This document shows positions 56,939 to 64,000 of a stretch of 64,000 bases of DNA, piece after piece. Origin of the DNA: Pirellulaceae bacterium (GTDB lineage Bacteria; Planctomycetota; Planctomycetia; Pirellulales; Pirellulaceae); the NCBI GenBank assembly GCA_020852965.1, contig JADYZV010000024.1, forward strand, positions 1 to 64,000. The letters run 5' to 3'. The position numbers and the translations under genes were made by a program. The notes beneath the pieces are model-generated. The model was not told the DNA's origin. It saw only the letters and a list, made by a program, of their open reading frames with translations, and did no database searches. Each line of letters begins with the position of its first letter. Position 1 is the stretch's first letter.

Positions 56939-57403
56939 ATGATGCGTACAACACTTTGCCTAATGACAGTCCTTGTACTCGGCCTAACCGCTCAAACGGT
57001 CCATGCCCACTGCGAAGTACCCTGCGGAATATATGACGATCAACTTCGCTTCCAATCGATGTTGGAAGATCAATCCACGATCGAAAAAGCGATCTCACAA
57101 ATTGGTGAACTTGCTGACAAGAAGCACGGCGCTCATGACTTGAATCAACTCGTTCGCTGGGTCAACACCAAAGAGGATCACGCCTCCAAGATTCAGCACA
57201 CGATCGCTCAATACTTCATGACGCAACGCATTAAAGCTGACGGCGAAAACTATGCCAAGAAACTAGCCGCAGCGCATGCCGTGATGGTTGCTGCAATGCA
57301 AAGCAAGCAATCCGCTTCGCCCGAATCAGCGGCAGTTTTGAAGAAAGCCATCCTTGACTTCTATCGTGCTTACGAAGGCAAGGAACCTGATCTGCACGAG
57401 TGA
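56939..57403 (+). CDS. sodN: Nickel superoxide dismutase with Sec signal peptide
   Basis: The 154-residue protein begins with a 23-residue signal peptide ending VHA, after which the mature chain would start HCEVPCGIYDDQ. This is the Ni-hook HCxxPCxxY: His1, Cys2, Cys6 and Tyr9 are all present, with Glu at position 3 where many have Asp. The helical bundle (SMLEDQSTIEKAISQIGELA, NQLVRWVNTKEDHASKIQHT) follows. Normally a dedicated SodX protease exposes His1; here signal peptidase would expose it, and no sodX is near. The enzyme would act outside the cytoplasm, downstream of a catalase. Two neighbouring ATGs (56939 and 56942) serve equally. Confidence 0.92.
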   Translation: MMRTTLCLMTVLVLGLTAQTVHAHCEVPCGIYDDQLRFQSMLEDQSTIEKAISQIGELADKKHGAHDLNQLVRWVNTKEDHASKIQHTIAQYFMTQRIKADGENYAKKLAAAHAVMVAAMQSKQSASPESAAVLKKAILDFYRAYEGKEPDLHE

Positions 57404-57558
57404 GCTAGTACCGTTGCACTTCCTAACATATCATTCGCCATCTGGTTGCTATCTCTCTCGACTCGGTGAAAGGAGATCACCGAGTTGACGGGTATCCAGT
57501 ATGCCGGCTTCGATTCCGAGCGCTGAGAGTCATAGAATCTCCCGATGGGAACCAAGCC

Positions 57559-58884
57559 ATGGAAAAGACGACCGGCTTCGCCCGCCTCCACGCACTGCTC
57601 GTCGACGATGATGAGCTGGCGCAGGTGTGTCGCGACCTGCCCGAATCTGCGTGCCGCGCACAGCCGCACAACTACGGCGTGCATATCGTTTCGCTGAGTC
57701 TCACGAAAATCGGCGAGGGCCTGGCCGATCCCAAGCTCGTGCTCGCCTGGTTGCTCGACGCCATAGGCACACCGACCTGGGCGCTCGGCCTGCTGGTGCC
57801 AGTGCGCGAGTCGCTGGCAATGCTGCCGCAGCTCGCAATCTCGGCGCGCATTCGGCGGCTTTCCATTCGCAAGACCGTCTACGTGTTCGGCTGTGTCGTC
57901 CAGGGCACCGCGATCATCAGCTTCGGCCTGATGGGGTGGTTTGCGCAGATGTTTTCCGGCAACCTCGCCGGCATCATCGCGGTGGTACTCATCGCGATCT
58001 TCGCTCTCGGCCGCAGCCTGTGCTCGATCAGCCACAAGGACTTGCTCGGCAAAACCGTAGACATGGGGCGGCGCGGCTCGGTCAGCGGCACCACGGGCAC
58101 CATCGCCGCCGTAGTGACGCTGCTGCTGGCGATCGGCTATTCGATCGGCTGGATTCCGCTCACAGTGCCGGTCGTCGCCGGCATGGTCGTGCTCGGCGGC
58201 GTCTGTTGGCTGCTAGCTGCGTTCGTCTTCGGAATGATTCGGGAAGAACCCGGCGCGACCGCAGGCGGCATCGACGGTCTGGCTGCAGTTATCGCGCAAC
58301 TCGGCTTGCTGCGCAGCGACGCACAACTGCGTCGACTCGTCGTGACACGTACACTATTGCTGTCGACCGCATTGGCACCGCCGTTCTATATCGCGCTCAG
58401 CGGCGACCGTGCTGTCAGCGGCCTCGGCACGCTGGGCTCCTTCATGCTCGCGGCGGCGGCGGCGAGTCTGTCCAGCGCCTACGTTTGGGGGCGGTTCTCC
58501 GACAGGTCGAGTCGTCTCGTGCTGATGCTCGCGGCGACGGTCGCCGCTTTGGCAAATGGGGTCGCTGCCTTCGTTGCCCTGGCGATGCCGACCGTGCTGC
58601 AAGGGGCCTCATGGCTGCCAGCGCTGCTATTCGTACTCATGATCGCGCACCAGGGCGTGCGGCTCGGACGTTCAGTGCATGTCGTCGACATGGCGGACCG
58701 CGACAACCGCGCAACCTACACCGCGCTCAGCAATTCAGTGGTCGGCCTGATCCTGCTCGCCGGTGGCGCCTTCGGCGTCATCGCGCAGTGGCTTGGCATC
58801 GGTGTTGTACTGACGATCTTTACTTTGATGGCGGCCCTGGCGATATTCTCGGCGGCCGGGTTGGACGACGTTCAGGCCGCTTAG
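57559..58884 (+). CDS. MFS transporter, G+C-rich, likely acquired
   Basis: Start ATG 57559 (MEKTTGFARLHALLVDDDEL). The 441-residue protein has about twelve hydrophobic segments. The N-terminal helix pair (ELAQVCRDLPESACRAQPHN then VLAWLLDAIG) and LLVPVRESLAMLPQLAISAR match an MFS subgroup found mainly in proteobacteria as I recall. Its codons are strongly G/C-ending, unlike the genes around, which suggests transfer. Substrate is unknown. Part of its 5' end is repeated at 60248-60406, and it precedes a DUF1275 gene on the opposite strand. Confidence 0.88.
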   Translation: MEKTTGFARLHALLVDDDELAQVCRDLPESACRAQPHNYGVHIVSLSLTKIGEGLADPKLVLAWLLDAIGTPTWALGLLVPVRESLAMLPQLAISARIRRLSIRKTVYVFGCVVQGTAIISFGLMGWFAQMFSGNLAGIIAVVLIAIFALGRSLCSISHKDLLGKTVDMGRRGSVSGTTGTIAAVVTLLLAIGYSIGWIPLTVPVVAGMVVLGGVCWLLAAFVFGMIREEPGATAGGIDGLAAVIAQLGLLRSDAQLRRLVVTRTLLLSTALAPPFYIALSGDRAVSGLGTLGSFMLAAAAASLSSAYVWGRFSDRSSRLVLMLAATVAALANGVAAFVALAMPTVLQGASWLPALLFVLMIAHQGVRLGRSVHVVDMADRDNRATYTALSNSVVGLILLAGGAFGVIAQWLGIGVVLTIFTLMAALAIFSAAGLDDVQAA

Positions 58885-58973
58885 CCTGTTCACCAATCAG
58901 CCAGTCAATGATGCGAAGTTGTGACGAACAAGCTGCGTGGTTGCCGACGCGGCTGACTTGCAAGTCCCAAAGA

Positions 58974-59666
58974 CTATCGCGGTCGGAAAACGAGGGCCGC
59001 GATCGTGGCAACGACCATGATCAGCACCGCAGGCATCAGCAGTGTCATTACGAGGTTTCGCGGCAAATCCACGGCAGCAACTACCACGCCGCCGATGTAG
59101 ACAATCCAAACGGTAGCCAGCAGAGCGCTGTGTCGAAACGATTTGCTTTTGCGGCGCGATCGCCCCATCAGCAGCGCGACCAAGTTCGTGAGCGTTCCGG
59201 TCAGATAGGTGGTAGCGATACCCGTGATTTCTAGTCGAATTACTGCCGCGCTCTGCACACCCATCGCGAGCGCTGACAGCACGATCAGAGCGGCCGTCGA
59301 GGTCGCGGTTCCCAACGGTTCATGTACGAAGTACCAGCCAGCGGCAAATGCGAACAGGAGGGCCGACTCGAACGTGAGCGCGAGCGTGACTGACCAGGGC
59401 CACAGGCAATCGGAGTGATCGCGTTCGACGATCCAGGCACCGGCGGCAGCGCCAGCCAAGAATCCCGCCAACGCAAGGATCGACCGCCTAATTGCGTCTC
59501 CATCAAGTTCTGCTAGCGCGATGCCAAGCAGCACCGTGTTTCCCGTCATATTCGCGGTGAACACACGATTGAGCCCCAAATAGCTGAGGGCATCGATGTA
59601 GCCGGCAGCGAAGGCGAGCGCCAGCAGTAATCCGCTTCTTATCGTAATCGAACGTGGATCAACCAT
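58974..59666 (-). CDS. DUF1275 (YoaK-like) membrane protein
   Basis: The 230-residue protein has six or seven membrane helices. The family pattern is plain: AFAAGYIDALSYLGLNRVFT, then ANMTGNTVLLGIALA, then FLAGAAAGAW, and AVIRLEITGIATTYLTGTLT. Function is unknown; some members are thought to be transporters. It converges with the MFS gene, with 89 bp between stops. Confidence 0.9.
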   Translation of the reverse strand: MVDPRSITIRSGLLLALAFAAGYIDALSYLGLNRVFTANMTGNTVLLGIALAELDGDAIRRSILALAGFLAGAAAGAWIVERDHSDCLWPWSVTLALTFESALLFAFAAGWYFVHEPLGTATSTAALIVLSALAMGVQSAAVIRLEITGIATTYLTGTLTNLVALLMGRSRRKSKSFRHSALLATVWIVYIGGVVVAAVDLPRNLVMTLLMPAVLIMVVATIAALVFRPR

Positions 59667-60010
59667 GAATCATTCTCCTGTCATGCTATCATGACATAAG
59701 GTGACGCACTGTCTACCAAGTTTGGGGAACTTCGGATTCAATATAACATCGAACTACTACCATCTTTTGAGAGGCTGATATGCATCGCTGATGGAGGCAG
59801 TGTCAAGAAGCGTGGATTACGAGCGCTGGACAGCGCAGTTTCTGGATACGGACGAATAACAACCGGATCAACAGTTTTATTACCCTAGCGAGGAGAGAGC
59901 CAACTTCGTACGGTCATGTGCCCGATGTGGACCACCCGTCTATAGCCAATGCAACTATCAGACTACACTTATTATTTTATAATGCGTAACCAAATCTCAG
60001 GAGGATTATC
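59667..60010. other. 344-bp intergenic region
   Basis: It is AT-richer toward the right. A perfect TATAAT (59978-59983) lies 28 bp upstream of the small gene at 60011, with no strong -35 at 17 or 18 bp. ATGCTATCATGACAT near 59682 is partly palindromic. I see no gene. Confidence 0.5.
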
Positions 60011-60229
60011 ATGGCGTATACAGGTAAATATAGAACACCCTCGGAACTAATGAGCGACGAAAGTTTGAGCCGTGACGAGAAAGTCGAAATGCTTGAGCAA
60101 TGGCGCGAAGATAAGGAAGCCCTCATGCGCGCTTCCGATGAAGGCATGGATGGCGATTTTCGATCAGATTTTCTCAGCAAGATTGAGAATGCGCTGATCT
60201 CACTAAAGGAGGGTACTCCTCCGAGCTAG
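60011..60229 (+). CDS. Small acidic protein of unknown function
   Basis: The 72-residue protein has AGGAGG seven bases upstream of the ATG and a TATAAT further up. It is rich in Asp, Glu, Ser and Lys (GKYRTPSELMSDESLSRDEK, EMLEQWREDKEALMRASDEG) and predicted helical. I recall similar small proteins (Y-T-G-K-Y-R-T-P start) from proteobacteria, with no known role. Together with the MFS fragment that follows, it may belong to an acquired block. Confidence 0.75.
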   Translation: MAYTGKYRTPSELMSDESLSRDEKVEMLEQWREDKEALMRASDEGMDGDFRSDFLSKIENALISLKEGTPPS

Positions 60230-60247
60230 TAGCGCAACCAGCCGCGC

Positions 60248-60406
60248 GATAAGAACCAAGCCAAGGAAACGGCGACCGGCTTCGCCAGCCTCCACGCACT
60301 GCTCGACGATGATGAACTGGCGCAGGTGTGCTGCGGCCTGCCCAAATCCGCGCGCAGCCCACCACTTGGCGATATCGCTAGCCTCCGCCACAAGCTAGAG
60401 GCTTGA
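60248..60406 (+). pseudogene. Truncated duplicate of the MFS transporter 5' end
   Basis: The stretch from AACCAAGCCAAGG to about 60350 matches 57549-57670 closely: GFASLHALLDDDELAQVCCG aligns with GFARLHALLVDDDELAQVCR of the transporter, one residue shorter. After KSAR the two copies part, and this one closes with SLRHKLEA and a stop. It has no start codon or RBS of its own. It is either a remnant of a second transporter gene or part of the same acquired insert. Confidence 0.7.
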
Positions 60407-60446
60407 ACCAGGCTCCGAAGCGCACCATGAAAAGGATAACATCCGG

Positions 60447-61034
60447 TTGAATGCCACCATCACCAGAGACTCAGCATCCCATGCGATCATCTTCGCTACT
60501 GCGTTTCCAGCTCCAGGAAAGGAGCGTCAATGGGAGCAGGCGATCGGTGATTTGATTCGCACCTCGATGACGTTTCCAGGGCATCAAGGCTCGATGGTGC
60601 TAAAGCCCGAGTCGGTTGACCAGCCGCACTATCGGGTCATTACTCGGTTTGACACGATGGAAAACATGCGGCGTTGGTATGGCTCCGATGAACGTCGCGA
60701 AAAGGTCTCACAATTGGAGCCATTGCAGATACAACCGGCGGAGGTCAAGCATCTCACCGGATTCGAGACTTGGTTCACGCCCCCCGAAACGATTGGATTA
60801 GTCGCGACGCCACCCAAGTACAAAATGGCAATGGTGGTTTGGATCGCTGTTTACCTGACGGTGCTTCCGTTGATTGCCACACTCAGACCGTGGTTCAGCT
60901 CGATGCCGCCATTGGTCGCGAGTGCGATTCTGGCTGCGATCAGTGTCGCGTCGATGACATGGATCGTCCTCCCCGCATTGACTTGGTGTTTTCGTGGCTG
61001 GCTCTACCCGAAGTCCCCACCGTCAAGCCAGTAG
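60447..61034 (+). CDS. Antibiotic-biosynthesis-monooxygenase-like (ABM) protein with membrane tail
   Basis: The frame opens with TTG 60447 (MNATITRDSASH), without a good RBS, so the start is uncertain. Residues ~10-100 fit the ABM fold (AIIFATAFPAPGKERQWEQA, HQGSMVLKPESV, HYRVITRFDTMENMRRWYGS). Two membrane helices follow (YKMAMVVWIAVYLTVLPLIA and PLVASAILAAISVASMTWIV). Such fusions are common in bacteria but have no known substrate. 195 residues. Confidence 0.82.
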   Translation: MNATITRDSASHAIIFATAFPAPGKERQWEQAIGDLIRTSMTFPGHQGSMVLKPESVDQPHYRVITRFDTMENMRRWYGSDERREKVSQLEPLQIQPAEVKHLTGFETWFTPPETIGLVATPPKYKMAMVVWIAVYLTVLPLIATLRPWFSSMPPLVASAILAAISVASMTWIVLPALTWCFRGWLYPKSPPSSQ

Positions 61035-61229
61035 GATGAACACTCGTCGGAGATTCCACCGTGTCAGATTTTCTTGACTCCACCATTCTGCCCTGAATCG
61101 GCACCGTGATTTAGGCAGGAGCGTCGTCGGCAGAGTGATGGGACATGGTTCCGCAGTCGCAAAGAAAGCGAGTCGCCAACAAATTCGCAGCGAGTGACCT
61201 GACGTTCTGGCATTTAGTGTTCGATTTGC

Positions 61230-61497
61230 GAAGATTAGTGTTCCCAGAAACTCGATGCTCAAGAAATTAGAAAGGCGATGCAATGTTCCAACAAGAAGGT
61301 TACGATCTGCTGGGAGCCGCTTTCGAGGTCTACTAGCGAACTCGGCTACGGCATGGCAGAAGTTGTCTACCAATCGGCACTGGAGATTGAGCTAGGACTT
61401 CTGCAGGAAGGGCGATTTGGAGTGGAAGCGTTTTATCATCGACGATCTCCACATCCCTCAACATCGCTGAGCAGCAGACTAGGGAACACTAATCTTC
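61230..61497. repeat. 16-bp inverted repeats flanking a GxxExxY remnant
   Basis: GAAGATTAGTGTTCCC (61230-61245) is the exact reverse complement of GGGAACACTAATCTTC (61482-61497). Extra ATTAGTG copies lie next to both arms (61213, 61498 onwards). The enclosed 236 bp contain the broken gene 61283-61430. Confidence 0.85.
61283..61430 (+). pseudogene. GxxExxY (PDDEXK-like) protein remnant
   Basis: From ATG 61283: MFQQEGYDLLGAAFEVY, then TAG. One base later the sense resumes: SELGYGMAEVVYQSALEIEL, then degenerates. AAFEVYSELGYGMAEVVYQS is the family signature. So a single inserted T near 61334 breaks the frame, and the C-terminal half with the last conserved residues is missing. Members are small PDDEXK-like proteins with repeat-associated spread; function is unknown. 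Confidence 0.8.
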
Positions 61498-61532
61498 ACT
61501 AATCGCACACTAATCGATTCGACGCCCTGATA

Positions 61533-61622
61533 AGCACCCACGCATAAGTTGATGCGCATATTTGGCCGCTTTGCCGTTAGCCAGGGTTGATTGATATGCC
61601 AGGCAAGTTATGCGTGGGTGCT
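61533..61622. repeat. 15-bp perfect inverted repeat, MITE-like
   Basis: AGCACCCACGCATAA (61533-61547) and TTATGCGTGGGTGCT (61608-61622) are perfect complements; four more bases pair with one mismatch. The inner loop is 60 nt and carries GCATAT/ATATGC as second symmetry. It lies 80 bp upstream of the pirin gene. It may be a dispersed element or a folded leader. Confidence 0.85.
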
Positions 61623-61704
61623 GAGTATACTTGGATATGAACCCGCAACGGCCGGAAGCCAATCCTGTATGGTCGCCGGTCGCACCATTTGGAGAGTGCC
61701 AAAA

Positions 61705-62403
61705 ATGATCAAAATTCGCAGAGCAAACGACCGGGGCCATGCCGATCACGGCTGGCTAAATACGTATCACACGTTTTCCTTCGCTTCGTACCAAGACCGC
61801 CAGCACATGGGATTCCGCAGTCTGCGCGTGATGAACGAAGACCGCGTCTCGCCAGGCAAAGGCTTCGGAACTCATCAGCACGACAACATGGAAATCGTTT
61901 CGTATGTCTTGGAAGGTGCCATCGAACACAAAGATTCGATGGGCAATGGGGAAGTGCTCAAGCCGGGCGAATTCCAACGGATCAGCGCGGGTACTGGTAT
62001 CTCGCACAGTGAATTCAACCCGTCGTCCAGCGAGCTGATGCATTTCTACCAGATCTGGTTGATTCCTACCCAACGCGATATTCAGCCCAGTTACGAGCAA
62101 AAAACTTTTAAAAAGTCTCAGCGTTTAAACCAATTGCAGCTCGTCGCTTCGCCCAATGGTCAAGCCGATTCGCTGACCATCCACACCGACGCAAAGATTT
62201 ATCTCCTTGACTTGGACGGTTCGCAAGCGGTTGCAATGCCGCTCGCAAACCAGCGCTATTGCTGGGCTCAGGTGTTGCGTGGTTCCGTCGAGTTAAACGG
62301 AGAGTCGTTGGAGGCAAGCGACGGTGCCGCAATCAGCCACGAATCATCAATTGAACTAAAGACGAACGAGTCGGCTGAGTTGATGTTGTTTGATCTTGCT
62401 TAG
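61705..62403 (+). CDS. Pirin-family protein (quercetinase-like)
   Basis: Start ATG 61705 (MIKIRRANDRGHADHGWLNT) with GGAGAG nine bases upstream; 232 residues. Two cupin domains: FASYQDRQHMGFRSLRVMNE, then GTHQHDNMEIVSYVLEGAIE with the metal-binding His/Glu set, GEFQRISAGTGISHSEFNPS, and a C-terminal cupin. Enzymes of this type oxidise flavonols or regulate metabolism, but the substrate here is open. It lies in a redox-stress neighbourhood (WrbA follows). Confidence 0.92.
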   Translation: MIKIRRANDRGHADHGWLNTYHTFSFASYQDRQHMGFRSLRVMNEDRVSPGKGFGTHQHDNMEIVSYVLEGAIEHKDSMGNGEVLKPGEFQRISAGTGISHSEFNPSSSELMHFYQIWLIPTQRDIQPSYEQKTFKKSQRLNQLQLVASPNGQADSLTIHTDAKIYLLDLDGSQAVAMPLANQRYCWAQVLRGSVELNGESLEASDGAAISHESSIELKTNESAELMLFDLA

Positions 62404-62617
62404 GCAGACCAAATCAGTCTTAAGTCGGGCACAGTAATTTTATTCGATACAGAGCGAATGAAATGTTGGATAATTTGTCTTGAGGTTTATGAACAATCCG
62501 AGTTAAAGGGAACCACACCATCTATTAATGCCAACAGCTAACGGCTAATGTGATGAAAATGATTGAGATGCATTCTCGCGTGAGGAAGCACGATCCAACC
62601 AAGTGGAGATTCGAGTG

Positions 62618-63229
62618 ATGAAGATTTACGTTGTGTTTTACAGTATGTACGGTCACGTGTTCAAAATGGCCGAGGCGATCGCCGAGGGAGCGAACACGGT
62701 GGGCGGAGCGGAAGTGAAGTTGTTTCAAGTCGCTGAGACGCTGCCCGGTGATGTGCTTGAAAAGATGCATGCCAAGGATGCAAAAAAGGCGTTCGCACAC
62801 GTGCCGGTCATCGATGCCAAGCAGTTGGCGGAAGCAGATGCCATTCTCTTCGGTACGCCGACGCGCTTCGGAAACATGGCTGCCCAGATGCGAGCGTTTC
62901 TGGATTCAACCGGCGGTCTTTGGAAGAACGGAGACTTAGTAGGCAAAGTCGGAAGTGTTTTTGCGTCGACTGCGACTCAACACGGCGGTCAGGAAACGAC
63001 GATTACGAGCTTTCACACAACACTGTTTCATCAGGGCATGATCGTCGTCGGCGTTCCTTATTCCTGCAAGGGGCTGAGTGAGATGGGCGAAATCAGCGGT
63101 GGAACACCCTATGGCGCAACCACGTTGGCCAGCGATGATGGATCGCGACAACCGAGCGCTAACGAACTGGCAATCGCACGATTCCAAGGGAAGCATGTCG
63201 CCGAAATTGCTAAGAAGCTGGTTGGATAA
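62618..63229 (+). CDS. wrbA: NAD(P)H:quinone oxidoreductase, WrbA type
   Basis: Start ATG 62618 ([20 protein letters not shown]); 203 residues. FMN-binding flavodoxin fold: [11 protein letters not shown] contacts the FMN phosphate, [20 protein letters not shown] and [20 protein letters not shown] are WrbA marks, and [20 protein letters not shown] is the extended loop. It reduces quinones by two electrons and avoids semiquinone formation. It lies beside pirin but 215 bp apart, so is probably separately transcribed. Confidence 0.95.
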   Translation: MKIYVVFYSMYGHVFKMAEAIAEGANTVGGAEVKLFQVAETLPGDVLEKMHAKDAKKAFAHVPVIDAKQLAEADAILFGTPTRFGNMAAQMRAFLDSTGGLWKNGDLVGKVGSVFASTATQHGGQETTITSFHTTLFHQGMIVVGVPYSCKGLSEMGEISGGTPYGATTLASDDGSRQPSANELAIARFQGKHVAEIAKKLVG

Positions 63230-63438
63230 ACCGCGCGACAAGTTCACGAATGGAGGTGGTCACCGCGTGGTCAACGCTCATACCGCTACTGATCATATTC
63301 GGTTCCAACTCGTCCGTTGCGAACGAGTGCAATGACATCCGTGACCAACTGCCCGGCGACGATCGCAACGGCGGTCGTCATCATCGTGGTGAGCAGTTGA
63401 AAGCAATTCCACACCACCTATCGACTTCGCGAGTGAAC

Positions 63439-64000
63439 TCAGGGAACATCTCCGCGTAGCAAATGAACTTCTCGCAAAATGTTGCGTGCGGCCTCAATGT
63501 CTGCCTGAACCTCCGTTTCATCTCGGTCTTGAATCATGGCGACCTCGTACAATTCGTAGGCCTCCAGGATGTGAAGCACAAACGCCTGCCGCTGGGCCTT
63601 CGGCATCGCGCCGAGCAGAGCGTGAATGCGATCCTTCAGCTCCCGCTTCTCTAGCTGATCTGCTGCCGCAGTGCTCTCGCCGCTGGAGATCGCGTCCCCG
63701 AGCGTGATCGTTTCGTCTTCGCCCAGTAGCCAGACCCACCAGTCTTGGTCGTCCACTTGGTGCAAATCCTCCGAATGCACCTCGGCGGCGTGCTGATCCA
63801 ACGACTTTTTTCTTCGCAGCTCTGGATTGATCTTTTCGTCGAGCGTTTCGTCGACAAGGTTTACTAGCCACAGGTCTAACGGTATCTCTCGTGGTCGTCC
63901 GGCAAACCGGAGCCATGCGCGAGCCATAACCTCATTCAGCAAGTCGTCTGCGGTCACCTGGTCGCGAGACAGCAGTTCATTCGTTTCCAGCATTCGCAAC
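63439..64000 (-). CDS. Sigma-region-4-like protein, cut by the right window edge
   Basis: At least 187 residues of the C-terminal part are visible; the gene runs off the end. RDQVTADDLLNEVMARAWLR resembles sigma region 2 and IHALLGAMPKAQRQAFVLHI then AMIQDRDETEVQADIEAARN is region 4, matching the 30413 protein closely. DDQDWWVWLLGEDETITLGD is an acidic linker between them. In planctomycetes such proteins can carry an HPF/RaiA-like N-terminus, which would be beyond the edge. The first ATG at 63999 is probably internal. Confidence 0.75.
   Translation of the reverse strand, partial: LRMLETNELLSRDQVTADDLLNEVMARAWLRFAGRPREIPLDLWLVNLVDETLDEKINPELRRKKSLDQHAAEVHSEDLHQVDDQDWWVWLLGEDETITLGDAISSGESTAAADQLEKRELKDRIHALLGAMPKAQRQAFVLHILEAYELYEVAMIQDRDETEVQADIEAARNILREVHLLRGDVP

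Noticed and set aside
57627-59234. 535-residue open frame overlapping the MFS and DUF1275 genes
   Set aside because: It is extremely rich in Arg, Ala and His with no domain, and arises because the MFS gene is G+C-rich. The MFS frame has membrane helices and a clear family.
63230-63438. Possible small membrane protein between wrbA and the edge gene
   Set aside because: Plus-strand frame starts with hydrophobic residues but soon turns random, and the minus-strand alternative has several stops; no RBS.
1-64000. tRNA, rRNA, intact insertion sequences or integrases
   Set aside because: No cloverleaf with a T-loop consensus, no rRNA-like stretch and no transposase or integrase domain was found on either strand.

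Overview
The window looks like a chromosome segment of a planctomycete, most likely Pirellulaceae (Rhodopirellula/Blastopirellula-like). The reasons are a large WD40-tailed Ser/Thr kinase next to an ECF sigma gene of the planctomycete type, a second Ser/Thr kinase with an N-terminal membrane domain, a secreted Cys-type sulfatase plus a sulfatase remnant, a secreted DUF1579 protein, roughly 50-55 % G+C by eye, and many long intergenic hairpin repeats. No rRNA, tRNA, CRISPR array or intact transposase was seen.

Layout. (1) 1-1300: a secreted peroxiredoxin-like gene and a short direct repeat encoding two near-identical micro-ORFs. (2) 1307-18773: a defence island. It holds a frameshifted helicase with an S24 tail joined to a broken XRE regulator, an intact type III restriction-modification pair followed by an AlbA_2 (Schlafen-like) ATPase, two convergent broken genes, and a three-gene McrBC-type operon (McrB with an EVE-like domain, McrC with DUF2357 and a PD-(D/E)XK centre, DUF6884). 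(3) 18860-19410: a non-coding stretch with tandem repeats and a strongly foldable element. (4) 19585-22228: aldo/keto reductase, DHH phosphoesterase, coiled-coil protein. (5) 22519-38627: a stress and signalling block. It has three tandem Hsp20 genes, a CheB-CheR-PAS-kinase-receiver fusion, a secreted PDZ protein, a small sigma-region-4-like protein, an unknown protein, csrA, a hybrid kinase, its divergent NtrC-type regulator and a bestrophin-like channel. (6) 38900-46599: a GH38-like remnant, DUF1579, sulfatase, sulfatase remnant, ECF sigma, WD40 kinase. (7) 47019-52777: DsbA-like protein, a collapsed RND efflux operon, MgtC-like protein, MgtE lacking its N domain, UspA. (8) 53285-63229: a membrane Ser/Thr kinase, catalase plus nickel superoxide dismutase, a G+C-rich MFS transporter, DUF1275, small proteins, pirin, WrbA. 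(9) The right edge cuts a sigma-region-4-like gene related to the one at 30413.

The most interesting system is a compact putative sigma-54 regulon. Near-consensus -24/-12 elements (TGGCAC-N5-TTGCA type) lie 44-84 bp upstream of the Hsp20 operon, the PDZ gene, the sigma-4-like gene, the unknown gene, csrA, both members of the divergent kinase/regulator pair, and a leader ORF coupled to the bestrophin gene. A ninth lies upstream of the MgtC-like gene. The regulator of the divergent pair is a sigma-54 activator with two tandem Fis-type HTH motifs, and both divergent genes carry such promoters, so it probably autoregulates and drives this stress/hibernation set. Several gene remnants (helicase, XRE, RND, GH38, sulfatase, GxxExxY, MFS fragment) show that the region has been reshaped by deletions and duplications.
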